From Tenrec ecaudatus (Eukaryota; Chordata; Mammalia; Afrosoricida; Tenrecidae): 64,000 bases of DNA. This document shows, piece after piece, positions 20,461-32,320 of this stretch. The first letter of the stretch is position 1, and every line of letters starts with the position of its first letter. Below the pieces are notes generated by a model that was not told the origin of the DNA, ran no database searches, and was given only the letters and a program-made list of their open reading frames with translations. The position numbers and the translations under genes are program-made. The DNA lies in NCBI RefSeq assembly GCF_050624435.1, contig NC_134541.1:99940805-100004804 (forward strand), read 5' to 3'.

Positions 20461-20640
20461 CCAAACCTCATCGCCACCAAGTGGCTTCTGACACGTCACG
20501 GCCCTGCGTAGGGCTTCTCAGGCTGCCGATCTTTGTTGGGGCTGAAAGCCTCATCTTTCTCTTGCCAACAGCTGGTTGATTTGGACCGTCCACCTGTAGT
20601 TAACAGCCTACTGCTTAACCCAAAGCACCACCAAGGTTCT
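20461..20640 (-). mobile_element. AfroSINE-type SINE
   Basis: It has 'tcgccaccaagtggcttctgac', 'gaaagcctcatctttctcttgcc', 'gttgatttggaccgtccacc' and 'gcttaacccaaagcaccacc'. It is the most diverged of the trio. Confidence 0.75.
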
Positions 20641-21645
20641 ATCTGCCTACAGGCACCATTTAAAAAGTGCGGGGGTTGGCTGTCGGACGCTGTGAGGTCG
20701 CTTGACCCCCAAGCAGGGCGGGCGGCCCAAGATGGAGTGTGACTAGGCAGGAGCCGACAGCTCGGTCTGCGCAGGGCCTCACCCCTGTGATCAGTTGCTC
20801 ACTAACTCACGTCGGATGGAGGTTATTATGCTCAAAATAACCCACTGTGCTTCCTGTCTTCCAAACAGAATTTCGAGAGGCTCCGAAGTTTAAAAATAAA
20901 AGACATGAAGTAGGGCAGGCAATTGTCGTCCTGTCGTTTGGGGACTGGGAGGAGTCTGCTCAGGGGAGGGAGGGAGGGAGAGCTGTGGGCTGCAGCCTGG
21001 ACAGCTCTCAATGGAAGCCATGCTGGACGGCCTGCCAGAGTTGGGCTGCTGGCCCCTTTCCAGGAGGCGCTGGCAAGGCCCAGGCCGCAGAGCTGGACTG
21101 GGGATCAGGCAGGTAGCCCAATAGCTCTGCCGAGCCAGCCGGGTAGCCCAATAGCTCTGCCAAGCCAGTCAGGTTGCTGTTGGTGCCCCGGGAGATACCA
21201 GCCCCGGGCTGCGTCAGGCATGCCTGTTAAGTCGGCTGTCACCGCATGAGGTGGGAGGAGGAGCCTGGCACCAGGTGGCTGGGCGATTCAGGGCTCTACT
21301 GTGGGATTGCAGGCAGTGAAGCACTGGGCGACAGGTGGGGGTCTGCTTCCGTGAGAGTCACAGCCTTGGCGACCCCAGAGGGAGCTTTTGCTCTGATCGA
21401 GGGAGTCGGCAGGATGGAACTGGGGCCTGGCTTGGTCTGGGGGATGCTGGGGGCACAGAGCCCCAGGCTCCCAGGTCAGCTTGGCCATGCCTGGGGCAGG
21501 AGGCAGTGAGCATGGCCAGGGGAGGAACGAAGGAGTCTACAACTTGACTTCTACCCGTCTCAGCTCGAGGGCTGCTGCGCCTGTCCACCCTGCAACACAG
21601 CCCTGCTGACACAGGCCACCAGGCGAGGCGCAGCCACTACTGTGC
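20641..21645. other. SNX29 intron, unique stretch
   Basis: It holds a 30 bp direct duplication at 21,113-21,172 (each unit starts gtagcccaatagctctgcc). Nothing else is recognised. Confidence 0.5.
21113..21172. repeat. 30 bp tandem duplication
   Basis: Two adjacent 30 bp units, 21,113-21,142 and 21,143-21,172, differ at three positions. Confidence 0.85.
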
Positions 21646-21830
21646 TGCCAGTCACTGCCAGGTGCTGCCCACTCACAGGAACCCGGTGGTGCCAGCCTAC
21701 AGCCGAGCACCCCAGGGCTCAAAGACTGCTTTTCCAGATGTGGGGTGCCAGTCTTTTCTTCCAAATGCCTTGGGTGGATCCGAACCACCAACCCTTTGTC
21801 GGTTCTGAGCACATGGACTCTGCACCCTGG
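21646..21830 (-). mobile_element. AfroSINE-type SINE, diverged
   Basis: It has 'ggtgccagtcttttcttccaaatgcc', 'gggtggatccgaaccaccaacc' (inverted B box) and a decayed head ending 'gcaccctgg'. Confidence 0.65.
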
Positions 21831-22670
21831 TAAACGCCTTGCTAATCCTCACCTCCTCCTCGTGAGGCGCCCACTCCAGAAGACGCCACCGAGGTGCACA
21901 GTTCGGAGGCGTGGGGTCAGGCGACGGCCCAGCTGGCTGTCCTCTCACTTGGAAGTCGCACTCCAGCCCTCTGTGCACCTCCTGACGACAGTGCTTCCTG
22001 CTGCCCCTGCCCACGAACCGGCCACCGCAAGGCCTCTGGGGGACTTTCTTACTCAGCCACCGCAGCCTGCTTCATATTCTGGGCCCTGCAGACTGTGCCC
22101 AAAGGAGGGTGCTCCTGGGCAGATGCTGGGCCCCACTGGCCACTGAGAGAGCCTGCCAGCGGGAGGGTCATGGGTGATAGTGGGTGTTGAGCAGGGTCTA
22201 GGCTCCTGGATAGGAGGGGCAGCGCAGGGATGATGTTGGAAGCTGATGGCCAAGGAAGGGCACCGGGAGAAGCTGGAGGAGAGGCGGGCAGTCAGAGCTG
22301 GAGCAGGAAGGTTGGGCAGGGTTTCCTAGTCCAGACACCCATGGGAGCACGGAAGGAGTCAATGATGTTGGGCATGTCCGTGCCGTGCTCGTTCCAATGC
22401 CAGGGTGAGAGCAAGGCTTCACCCACACCGACTCGACGCAGCAGCTCGCCACCACACACACCTGGTCCCAGCTCACCGCGCACGGAGCAAACGCAGCTGC
22501 ACCGCTTCACCCTGCACCTGTGTCAGGGTCTGTGCCTATGAGCAAGTCACTCGCCCTCCAGGGGTACATGCACGGGCTTACTGGGGGGAAAGCTCCTGGC
22601 CTAATACATGCCCCCCCCCGCAAAATAAGCCAAAGCAAGCCCACTACTCTTGAATGAATTCTGACACACC
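21831..22670. other. SNX29 intron, unique stretch
   Basis: Nothing recognisable. The sequence is GC-rich with chance frames on both strands. Confidence 0.5.
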
Positions 22671-22882
22671 CCCAAACCAAACCAAACCCAACCCAACCAA
22701 ACCCACTGCTCTTGAGTGAATGCCGACTCCTAGTGACACCCAGAGGAGAGCTATCCCGTAGGGAGTCTGACACGGAGTCTTTCCAGAAGCACACAGCCTC
22801 TGCTTCCCTGCCTACAGCTGGGGAGTTTGAAATGCTGACCTTGAGGTTTGCAGCCTGTACCCCACTCCACCACGAGGGCTCC
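22671..22882 (-). mobile_element. AfroSINE-type SINE with CCAAA tail
   Basis: The reversed tail has grown into a short (CCAAA)n run at 22,671-22,703. Then come 'acccactgctcttgagtgaatgccg', 'ggggagtttgaaatgctgacc' and the head 'ccaccacgagggctcc'. Confidence 0.85.
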
Positions 22883-23840
22883 TACCTGGCAGCTGGTTGG
22901 CGTTAACTAAGTATGGTTTGTTCTCCCCACCTCTTCCTCAGCCACGGGCCACAGGACGGCAGCTGGTTACATGTGCTGGTGCTCGGTCAGCACTTCCGGC
23001 CTCACTCAGCACGCCCCACACCAGGCTGGGCTCCTTCCTTGTGGGGGGCTGTCCTGTGCACGGTGGGATGACCAGCAGCACCTCCCTCCTGCCCCTCAGC
23101 AATGACAATCAAAATGTCCCTGGGGCGGGGAGGAAGGTGACATGGGGCCAGATGAGCCCGTGAGGTCCGAGGGACAAGGTTTAGGAGGACGGGCACCAGC
23201 AGGGGAGCAGAGCAATCAAACAAGAACAGAAAAAGGCCCTGAAACAGCAGCTCTGCATGGAAGCCCTTTGGGGCTGTATCTGAAGAGAATTGTTTTCTGC
23301 AGTTAAAGGGGAGAGTGGCAGTCTTCCTGTCCAACTTCCCGTGAAGTCACAATCGGCCTCCCGCATATCTCGGCGGCTATGAGGAAGCAGTAAGGACAGA
23401 CATCTTCTCCCCACAGGTGAGCAGGCTCTGCCCAGGCAGCAGCAAGGACCATAGGGGGCAGGAGAACGGAAAGACTGCGCTGAGCCCATGGGGCCAGGTG
23501 GCTGGTGGCCAGGGAGCAGGGCCACTGTGGGCAGGCACATGGACTCGGTGAGGGGGACTGGCCTGAACAGGGACACGTTCTGGGATGCTGAGTGGCCACC
23601 TGCTGACCAGCCACTCAGGCTGATCTCATGTCAAACTCAGGACGTCTGCACTGCTTGGCCAGTCCACTCTGGGGCCCGGCGTCGAGCTGCCCCAGTTAAT
23701 CCCACCTCCTTGTCCCCACAGAGTGGGCTGCTGTCTGCTGTCACCCACTTCTTCACACGGCAAACAGACTCTACTCAGGCAAGTACCTCCTGTTCTGCCC
23801 CCGCACAAAGACACAGACATGTGCTCCAACAAACATTAGC
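22883..23840. other. SNX29 intron, unique stretch
   Basis: No exon or named repeat was found. Confidence 0.5.
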
Positions 23841-24004
23841 ACCCGAAGCCACTGCTGTTGACGCAACCCCACTTCAAAGCATACCTCTAAGACAGAGCAG
23901 AGCTGCCCACAGGGTCTGCAAGGCTGTCCCCTCTAGGGCAGCGCATGGTCACATTGGGGGTTTGACTAGCAGGCAGAACTTCAACCCAGGCACCATGAGG
24001 GCTC
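23841..24004 (-). mobile_element. AfroSINE-type SINE, diverged
   Basis: It has 'gccactgctgttgacgcaacc', 'gagcagagctgcccacagggtc', 'gggggtttgactagc' and a head 'caccatgagggctc'. Confidence 0.6.
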
Positions 24005-24288
24005 ACACCAACCACGTGTAAGAACAAGGCTTCATGTGCAACTCCTGTATTTGACCTGCCTGCGCCCAGGAGTGACTGTGCTCTGACAGATGACCCGGTG
24101 GGTGGGCACTGGTGGGCTCAGCTGGTGCTGGGCTTGGGAAGGGGCCAGTGTCCACAGTGTCCCGTGCTATGAGCTCAGCAGGACATGTCGGTTGACACTG
24201 CCAGTGGACTCAGACTTGTAGTGACCACGAGGACAGAGCACACGGGGGCGGGAGGGTGTCCCGGGCTGCACCAAGGACTGCATTTCAC

Positions 24289-24732
24289 TCAGATCCACCT
24301 TCAACCTCATGGAAGCAGCAGTCGAACCTGAAACGAGGCATTGTGGTGGCAAATCTACTGCAAAAACGCCTTTCCAAAGGCGAAGGAGAGAAGATGACTA
24401 GGGTGTGCCTGAGCCATGCAGGGTCCTTGCCATCAGGTGTGTGGGGAAGCCACACACTGTCTGAGGAAGACTGGAGGGAAGGGACGGTGTTGGTGAACAA
24501 TATCGACCCCTGGGGAGCTGTCAATATGGGAAAGTTCATTAGCTTTGAACCCCATTTTCCCATGAACCTGTAAAGCCACCTCATAGGGTGTCAGTCGGCC
24601 AGAAAAAGAAACAAATCTGACAGGTGCAATCTCAGTCCGGGCGCTTTGGACATGTTAGTGGGGAGACCAGTCCTGGAGAAGGACGGGAGATGGATTAGCA
24701 CAGTGGCTGCAACTCAGGGACTGAGGCCGGTG
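24289..24732 (+). mobile_element. RTE/BovB LINE fragment
   Basis: It keeps the RTE order: 'catggaagcagcagtcgaac', 'acgaggcattgtggtggcaaatctactgcaaaa', 'gtgtgcctgagccatg', then 'ctttggacatgttag', 'tcctggagaagg' and 'gcacagtggctgcaac'. It is heavily mutated, with internal deletions. Confidence 0.75.
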
Positions 24733-24761
24733 CAGGCCCGGGGAGTGCTCATAGTCAGACC

Positions 24762-24894
24762 AACTGGGCACCGGCACCGAGTGACAACCATCTGTGGGAG
24801 CAGACAGCCAGGTCTTTTTGCCCATGGAGCTTCTGCGGGGGTCCAAACCACCAGCCCTTTGGTGTGCACATACGCCCGCAGCACCAGGGCTTCT
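24762..24894 (-). mobile_element. AfroSINE-type SINE
   Basis: It has 'ccgagtgacaaccatctgtggg', 'gtccaaaccaccagccc' and 'cgcccgcagcaccagggcttc'. Confidence 0.65.
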
Positions 24895-25501
24895 ATAGCC
24901 CCATCTGGGGTGGGATCCCTGGTGCTGGGCTCTCCCAGCGCACAGGCTGGTTGGTAATGGGGGTGATCACCTGTCCTGTTCTCTACCGTGCTCAGAGCCG
25001 GCTAGTTTGGGGTGCTGCCTGTGCTGCAGCTCATCTGCTCTGCTGGGTGACAAGTGCAGGCTTGCGCCGTGTCCCTTCTGCTGCCTGGTGTCTGGTTGGC
25101 AGCGCGCTGGCTGTTGACAGGGATGCCACCACAGCTGTGAGCCACCACCTGCTCTGTGGGTCTGCAGCCAACTTGGCAGGGAAGGACGAGGTCGGCGTGC
25201 TGTTTAGATACGTGGGACGAGGTGCTAATTGTGCAGCTCTTTGCGCCAAGGGAGGCTTCTCAGAAAAATTGCTCTGCAGGGCTCCCCGACCCAGCTTCCG
25301 CTCGCCCTGCCCTGGGTGCGGGGGATGGACCCACAGTGGCACCTTCTCTTCTCCCCTTCCCTGGGGGCCCTCTTGCCCCAAATTTATCGTGGAGAATCGA
25401 ATCCCAAAGAGAGTTTCCAAATTCCAGAGAGAGATTACTCTTGAAGAATTGGGACAGAAAAGCCTGAATTCCTGGAAATTCTTGGGGATCCCAAAAATAA
25501 C
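24895..25501. other. SNX29 intron, unique stretch
   Basis: The 219-residue frame at 24,864-25,523 crosses SINE, unique and MITE sequence and has no domain features, so it is not called as a gene. Confidence 0.5.
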
Positions 25502-25619
25502 TACCGTATATACTCATGTATAAGCTGAGTTTTTCCACACATTTTTAATGCCGTTTTTGTGGTAAACTTAGGTGCCTCGGCTGATATTCGGGCCGACTTA
25601 TATTTGAGTATATACAGTA
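25502..25619. mobile_element. Short palindromic DNA transposon (Tc1/mariner-like MITE)
   Basis: The ends are inverted repeats. The left one begins taccgtatatactcatgtat (23 bases) and the right one, read on the other strand, begins tactgtatatactcaaatat. They match at 20 of 23 positions. The 118 bp element includes a TA at each border, as expected for Tc1/mariner insertions. The middle has 'aggtgcctcggctgatattcg'. I recall this end type from many vertebrate genomes but cannot assign a named family. Confidence 0.7.
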
Positions 25620-25893
25620 AGCTATTTTTAAAATGCAACAGTCTTCATTCTACTTAGGCATTATTGCGTCTGTCCTACAGGACTGGCTTCACAGATGCAT
25701 GACACTAAGTTAAGTGTATAAGAGAAGTCCACCGCGTGTCCTTGGGTACTATCAGGGTAATGCTGAGCCACTCTCTCCCGATGTGCAGCCTCCCTGGAGG
25801 ACACGGGGTTCCAAGGTTGTACATCTTGAGAGTAGCAGACAGCCTTCTCCCTCTCCCACCACGGTCCACCGAGTGTCCTTAGCCAAGGAAAGA

Positions 25894-26065
25894 GAAAAAC
25901 TTGAACTCGCTGCCAGCGTCCATTCCAATGTAGAGTCACCCCACAGGGTAGAGCAGAGCAGCCCCTGGGTTTCCAAGATTGTAATTGTCGATGGGAGCAG
26001 AAAGCCTTGTCTTTCTTCTGAGGGGTGGTTTTGAACTGCTGACTCTTGAAGTCAGCCAGGGTAAT
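25894..26065 (-). mobile_element. AfroSINE-type SINE
   Basis: It has 'gctgccagcgtccattcc', 'tagagtcaccccacagggtagagcagagc', 'cgatgggagcagaaagccttgtctttcttctg' and 'ggttttgaactgctgac'. The head is degraded. Confidence 0.8.
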
Positions 26066-27409
26066 AGCATTGCACAAATCATGTATCAAAACTGACAATT
26101 TAAGGACTTTTAAAATTCCAACACTGGCTATTTCTTGGAATTCCATTCAGATAAAGACCTGTGCGCAGCTGCAGCAGATAGGCCCACAGCACACACACAA
26201 GACCACATACGTGAGCACATGCTGGGCACACACAGAGCACATGCATGATACAAGCCGGGTACTCACAGAGCACTGCTAACGGTTTACCCAAAGATCGCGG
26301 AAGCTTTCCCCACTCTCAAGTCTCCTTTTCTTGAGATTTAAGATTCGGGGGATCATAATGTCCTGGGGAGTGCCAGGAAGAATCCCACCTGAGCCTCGTT
26401 CAGAGGATGGTCCCCACTCACTCCTGCCCAGCTCCAGGGGCCTCATTTTCATGCATCTGCTCCCAGCCTGGCCCCTTGGCCCCCAATTCTCAGCCATGGG
26501 CTCGCACAGTCTCTTTTATTGGCTGCTGGCCTCTCTCGCTGGGCTCTCCTCATCATCCAGTGAAGGCCATGCTGGTGATGCTGGGAGGACGATGCCCCAC
26601 TGCACGAGCCACAACCCACCGCCCTCCATCCTCTCAAATCCAGCCCGCTTCCTCCTGGCTGGACCACCACAGAAAGATTCCTCTACCCTCCCCAGACTGC
26701 TCCTCACAATACCCAGCGCCAGCCACCAAGACGCAAGCCTGAGCACCCTACAATCCTGACTGGTCAGGGCTCTCTTGCCCAGAGACCAAGATGGGGGCCT
26801 CTCAAGGCCTGGCTTCCTGGGCCCCCGAGCATAGCCCTGGTGCTCGTGCGACATCTGCCCCGCTGTGACATGCCCCTGTCCTCAGAGTCGGGGTGTGCTG
26901 CTAGGAGCCCCCCTACTTCAGGATGTAGATGTCTTGGGGGGAGAGCTGTGGATTACTTTTTGGTGGGCGGGCAGAGCACATGGCCCAGAGGCCTTCAGAG
27001 GACGCCAGCCAGCGACACCTCACTATGCGGTGGGCCGCGGAGCTGCGTGCGCAGCCTCGGTCTAGCTCATGTCTGGGCAGACAACTTCTGCAAAATGGCA
27101 CAGGAAAGGGGCAGCGATGCCCTGGGCGGAGGCAGGCAGCTTGCTCTCCCACTTTTCATCTTTCTGTAGCAGTTCAATTTCTTTTTTATGCCCCAAACTT
27201 ATTATTTTATCCCAAATACTGTTCCCTAGATGCCCCCTTCCTCCTGTGGAGGCAGTGTAACAACCCAAGCTCCAGGCTCACTGCGGAGGGGGGCGGGGTG
27301 TAGGCGGGGGAGAGAAGGATATGACAGACAAGGACTTCTTAGAGTGTGCAGAAACTGGAGTGGCCCTGGCCCCCTAATTCTTAAGCCCCGGCTCCATGAG
27401 GCATGCTTC
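26066..27409. other. SNX29 intron, unique stretch
   Basis: There is a short CA-rich patch around 26,185-26,245. No exon or repeat family was recognised in 1.3 kb. Confidence 0.5.
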
Positions 27410-27574
27410 GTAAAAACAAGACCAACCTCGCTGCTGACTCCCAGTGACCCCACAGAACAGAGCAAGAGCCGCCCTGTGGGTTTCCCAGAGTCTCGTCTTT
27501 CTCGTGCAGAGCCACTGGTGGTTCTGAACTACTGACCATGTGGTCAGCCGCCCAGTGTGTCACTCTGCTGTGAG
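27410..27574 (-). mobile_element. AfroSINE-type SINE
   Basis: It has 'cgctgctgactcccagtgacccc', 'cctgtgggtttcccagagtc' and 'ggtggttctgaactactgaccatgtggtcagc'. It lacks a clear head. Confidence 0.8.
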
Positions 27575-28034
27575 CTGAAGCTGACTCCACGGCCACCACT
27601 GGCAATAGCATCACCTCTCCCGGTGGTGGCCTGATGGCAGCCCAGGCCCTGATGCACAGTCAGCGCTCCATCAGTGTCTGCGATGTGAGCGTGGGGGCAT
27701 GCCCTGGCCACATCAGTGGCAGCCCCACGGGGCAGGATGTGTCACTAAAGCCCCTCTGAAGAAGCCTGTCTCCAAGCAGAGTCTAGTCACCCCTCGCTGT
27801 CACGTTCATCATGCCCACACCAGCAACTCCATGTGCCAGATCCCTCCAAAGTATCCCCACTGGACCCGCCCCAAATCCGCTCTTCCCCCCACAACACACA
27901 GGTCACACCCCACCCTGCTCCACACTTGACAACGGCTTCTCACACTTCTTGGCTGAATCCCAATGTCACTGGTAAAAATTACCATTCATGTACCCTCTGA
28001 TGAACTTGGGGGTGGTGGTGGTGCAGATTGGGGG

Positions 28035-28320
28035 GAGATTCTGTGGGAGAGTTCCCACCTTCTACACAGGAGACTTGGGTTCGATTCCAGCCCAAGGCAC
28101 CTCATGCACAACCCCACCCGTCTCAGAGGTTGCGTGTCGCTAGGATGTTCCACAGGTTTCGGCGGAGCTTCCACACGGGGAAGAAGGGCTGGTGATCTAC
28201 GTGGGACAACCAGCCTGGGATCACAAGGGGCTGGTCTGAACTGCCCATGGGGATGAAGCCGGACAGGCAGTGCGTCCCTCTGTGGCGCATGGGGTTGGGC
28301 CGGCTTCGCGGCAGCGGAGG
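28035..28320 (+). mobile_element. tRNA-derived SINE with RTE-like tail
   Basis: It has 'gacttgggttcgattccagcc' (B box), 'ggcacctcatgcacaaccccacccgtctcag', 'gttgcgtgtcgctaggatg', 'ggcggagcttccacac' and 'gatctacgtgggacaacc'. The end, 'gcagtgcgtccctctgtggcgcatgggg', echoes the RTE 3' end. It is the most complete copy of this SINE in the window. Confidence 0.7.
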
Positions 28321-28769
28321 GCAGTAACACCAGGCACTGCATGCTCAGCGTCAGTCTCCGCCCTGCCTGCAATGCCCTCGGGCACGCCCCTACACACCCA
28401 CCAGTCCCGAGGCGCGGAGGCTCAAGGGTAAGGATGGGCGGCTACGTGGATGGATGGAGGATTGATGAGAGACACGTGGTCATGGGGTCTTTGCAAGGCT
28501 GCCCCTCCGTGTGCTCTTCCTTGGGCGCTCATGGCTCAGAGCGCTGTAGGCACAGCTCCACAAAGGGTCTGGCTCATGACCAGACGCGGTGGCCCATGAT
28601 GCCAGCGCTTCACTGCCCACCCTGTGTTCACGGAGGCTAAGTCCTGACCCCCGATCTGGGGCGATTTTCTGCTCCCCATTGCTGATGCTTCCCATTTGAC
28701 TGCCCATCTTCGGGGCCTCAGTGCTGAGCAAACCAGGAAAGCAGGCCAGGGGACCCCGGGGTGGGGGCG

Positions 28770-28850
28770 AAGGGGGCTTCAGAAAGTTCATGGGAACATT
28801 GCATTACCTGTTCATTCCAGTTTTGCACAAACTGTCTGAAGACCCCTCCT
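28770..28850. mobile_element. Possible small palindromic MITE
   Basis: The phrase 'cttcagaaagttcatgg' at 28,777-28,793 faces its approximate inverse at 28,826-28,841. The ends resemble a mammalian 'cttcaaaaagttcatgg' palindromic repeat that I cannot name. No clear target duplication was seen. Confidence 0.4.
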
Positions 28851-29890
28851 ACAGTAGAGGGGTCAAAAGGCACTGAAATTTAAAGGGTATGTAACGCTGT
28901 CTCACCCGCCTGGCCCAGTGTGGCCCATGTATTTAGGCCTCTCCACAAGCAACGGCACTTCTTGCTGACGCTTTTGGCAATGCTGCAGACTGGTTCTGGC
29001 TAGCTCAGTAAAGCAAGGTGTGTCTGGTTCTGAGGGTGGGGCTGGCTGAAGCCCCGTCTCAGTGAAGTCCCATGCTTAAGGCTGAGCCTGCCCTCCTGGC
29101 AGCTCCAGTGTTTCCGATGGGGGCTGGGAAAACCCCAGCTGGCTGCACTTCCTGCTAAGAATCCAGCTGGGAATTGGGAGCTGACCTACATCTCTGCCTC
29201 CACCCCCGGACTTTCTCTCTCCACTCGAGGAGCAGCAGCAGCAGCAGCGCACGATGCATCCCGAGGATGAACTCCTCTGTAGACAAGCGGCTTAGGAAGG
29301 CTGGCCCCGGGAGAGAGCCAGTACCCCAGAACGCACTCATGGAACCCAAGCTCCTGTCCAGGAGGAGCTGTCCAGAGAGCGTCCAGCATCCCCGCCCCCC
29401 ACAGTGACAGTGCCTTCCCATACCTGCAGTGCGTCACGGCACACCCCCCACCTTCCCATGCTGGCCCCCACCTGCAGTGCACCACAGAACACCCTCCATC
29501 TTCCTCTGGGCGTCAGGAGGCAGTGAACAGCCTGAGCTCGCCCTGCAGAGGAGACTGGGTGGCTTCTCACTTTTAGGGGTGTGGGCTTCTATCCCCACTT
29601 TGGCCAGATGGATCAGAACACAGAGAGCTGAAAATGGCAAAGCAACGCCACGTCTCCTACCACTTTGCTGTCTTATGCAGCGCTGCTGCTGGCACCAACG
29701 AGGCAGGCAAGGTGAGGCAGAGTGATGAGGCAAATGAGCTGTACAGCGCAGGGCCTCGGAAGTCGAGATGCCCCTTGCTGAACACGGGGAAACAGGAAAC
29801 TCAAATGGAAAAATGCAAGCAAGAGAGGGAGCCATCGGATCCTGACCTCCAGACTGCAAAGCCCCAAAGTGGTTGGGAAGATTTAGAAAT
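28851..29890. other. SNX29 intron, unique stretch
   Basis: It contains a short CAG run at 29,231-29,248. The frame at 29,634-30,026 crosses into L1 sequence and is not a gene. Confidence 0.5.
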
Positions 29891-29902
29891 AGAAATGCTG
29901 CT

Positions 29903-30755
29903 TGCCATGATGCTCACCTTCCTGACACAGTCGCTGAAGACAAAGCAGGTGCGTAAGCAAATGTGGCGAAGAAAGCTGATGGTGCCCAGCTATCAAAAGA
30001 GAACATCTAGGGTCCTAAAGGCTTAAAGATAAACAAGTGGCCATCTAGCTCAGAAGCAACAAAGCCCACCAGTCTCAATAGGATCAGGTATAAGGCATCA
30101 AAGAACAAAAACCCGCATCATTGTGAATGAGGGGAAGTGCAGAGTGGAGACCCAAAACCCATCTGTAGGCAACTGGTGATCCCCTTACAGAAGGGTCTCT
30201 GGGAGGAGACAAACCAGTCAGGGTGCAGTATAGCTCTGATGAAACATACAACTTTGCTCTAGTTCCTAAATACTTCCTCCCCTGCTCCCACTATTGTGAT
30301 CCTTAGTTTACCTTACAAATCCGGCTAGACCAGAGGATGGACACGGGTACAGGTAAGAGTTGGAAACACATGGAATCCAGGACAGATAAACCCTTCAGGA
30401 CCAATGAGAGTAGTTATACCAGGAGGGGAAGGAGAAGGTAGGGGCGAAAGGGGGAACCAATCACAAGGATCTACATACATCCAATGGACATGGAAAATGG
30501 ACCGTAGAGATGTGGGTGAAAAGAGACATTGGTCAGTGTAAGACATGAAAAAAATAATAATTTATAAATTATCAAGAGTTCGTGAGGGAAGGAGGGTGGA
30601 AGAGGGAGGGGGAAAATGAGGAACTGATGCCAAGGGCTCAAGTGAAAAGCAAATGTTTTGAGAATGATGATGGCAACAAACGTACAAATGTGCTTGACAC
30701 CATGAGTGTATGTATGGATTGTACGAGCCCCAATAAAATGATGTGAAAAAGAGAC
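29903..30755 (+). mobile_element. 5'-truncated L1, 3' UTR only
   Basis: This 853 bp copy lies between agaaatgctgct (29,891-29,902) and agaaacgctgct (30,756-30,767), a 12 bp duplication with one change. It carries the full family order: 'gctgatggtgcccagctatc', 'ggtcctaaaggct', 'aagtggccatctagctcagaagcaac', 'gatccttagtttaccttacaaatcc' and a terminal AATAAA. It is the best internal reference for the family. Confidence 0.9.
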
Positions 30756-30771
30756 AGAAACGCTGCTGTTG

Positions 30772-30925
30772 CCACCTTGACTCCCGCTCAGAGCACCCCG
30801 CCCCAATGACTGAGCGGGGCAGCCCGTGGGTTTCCACGCTGTTGTCTTGACAGGGCAGACGGCCAGCTCGTTACCCCTGTGCAGCTGCCCGGTGGCTTAG
30901 AACCACCTCCACCGTGCCGATGCTC
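30772..30925 (-). mobile_element. AfroSINE-type SINE
   Basis: It has 'gccaccttgactcccgctcagagcacc', 'cccgtgggtttccacgctg' and 'cggtggcttagaaccacctccacc'. It starts just after the target duplication of the L1 on its left. Confidence 0.65.
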
Positions 30926-31337
30926 AGTGGCTCCGGATGGCCAATGGGCTCACGCCTAAGCACGTGGGTGGGGCAGTTAGCGTGAAGTCAGCTTGCACCT
31001 GTGTAGGGTGGAGGCCCATCTTCATCAGGGCTTAGCTTGAGGTTGGGTCCTGGGAGGGGTGGCCTTTGCTTGCATGAGACAATGCGGGTCCCTCCTCCAC
31101 CCCCTCGCTGCCCCTTCACTGGCCTGCTTGTTGGGACTTCCACAGGTGGGCTCCTCGAGGACCCTGCCATGTTTCCGCTGACTGTGGGCCTGTGTGACTG
31201 CACCCAGGGGCTTGTGGTCGTCCTGCTTTCTGCTGCACCTTCGGTGTCATCAGCCTGCAGCTACATGGCTCAGGCTGCAGAGGGCCCAGCTCCCATCGGA
31301 CCCGTGGACTAGAGCTGGACTGGGTTGGGGGGCCCTC

Positions 31338-32320
31338 TTTTTTTAAATCATTTTATTGGGAGCTTGTACAACTCTTATCACCATCCATACATCCATCCAT
31401 TGTCTCAAGCACATTTGTACATATGTTGTCATCATCATTTTCAAAGCATTTTCTTTCTACTTGAACCCTTGGTATCAGCTCATTTTTTTTTACCCTCCGT
31501 CCCTTCCTCCCTCCGTCCCTCATGAACCCTTGATAATTTACAAATTATTATTTTTTCATGTCTTGCACTGTCCAGTGTCTCCTCCCACCCCTTGTCTGTT
31601 GTCCATCACCCTGGGAGGGGCTTATAGGTAGGTCATTGCAATTGGTTCCCCCTTTCTCCCCCCACTTTCCCCTTATCCTCCTGGTATGACCACTCTCAAT
31701 ATTGGTCCTGAGGAGTTTACCCGTCCTGGATTCTTGTTGTTTCTAGCTCTTATCTGTACCCATGTACATGCTTTGGTCTAGCCAGATTTGTAAAGTAGAA
31801 TTAGTGTCGTGATAGTAAGGGGGAGGAAGCATTACAGAACCAGAGGAAAGCTGTATATTTCATTGGTGCTACACTGCTACCTGAGTAGTCCCTCTTCTCC
31901 CCACAGCCCTTCTGTAAGGGGATGTCCAATAGCTCACAGATTGGCTTTGGGGCTCCACTCCACATTCCCCTGCCCTCATTCACATTATGATTTTTTGCTC
32001 TGGGTCTTTGATGCCTGATACCTGATCCCATTGGCCTCATGATCATGCAAGCTGGTGTGCTTCTTCCCTGTGGGCTTTGTTGCTTCCGAGCTAGATGGCC
32101 ACTTGTTCACCTTCAAGTTTTTAAGACCCTAGACACTATTTCTTTTGGTAGCCGGGCACTATCAGCTTTCTTCACAACATTTGCTTATGCACCCACTTTG
32201 TCTTCAGCACTCATGTTGGGACGGTGAGCATCACAGAATGCCGGATTATTAGAACAAAGTGTTCTTGTGTGGAGGGAGTACTTGAGTGGAGGCCCAATGT
32301 GGGACGCCTTCTCGATGTAA
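31338..32320 (-). mobile_element. L1 3' UTR copy, antisense
   Basis: It opens with a T-run and aaatcattttattgggagct (the reversed poly(A) signal and tail). It runs through 'caaatctggc'-type, 'agctagatggccacttgttcacc' and 'tagccgggcactatcagc' segments to 'gagtggaggcccaatg'. At nearly 1 kb it extends further 5' than the copy at 29,903. Confidence 0.9.

Noticed and set aside
24864-25523. 219-residue plus-strand frame
   Set aside because: It crosses from SINE sequence through unique DNA into a MITE, so it cannot be one conserved gene.
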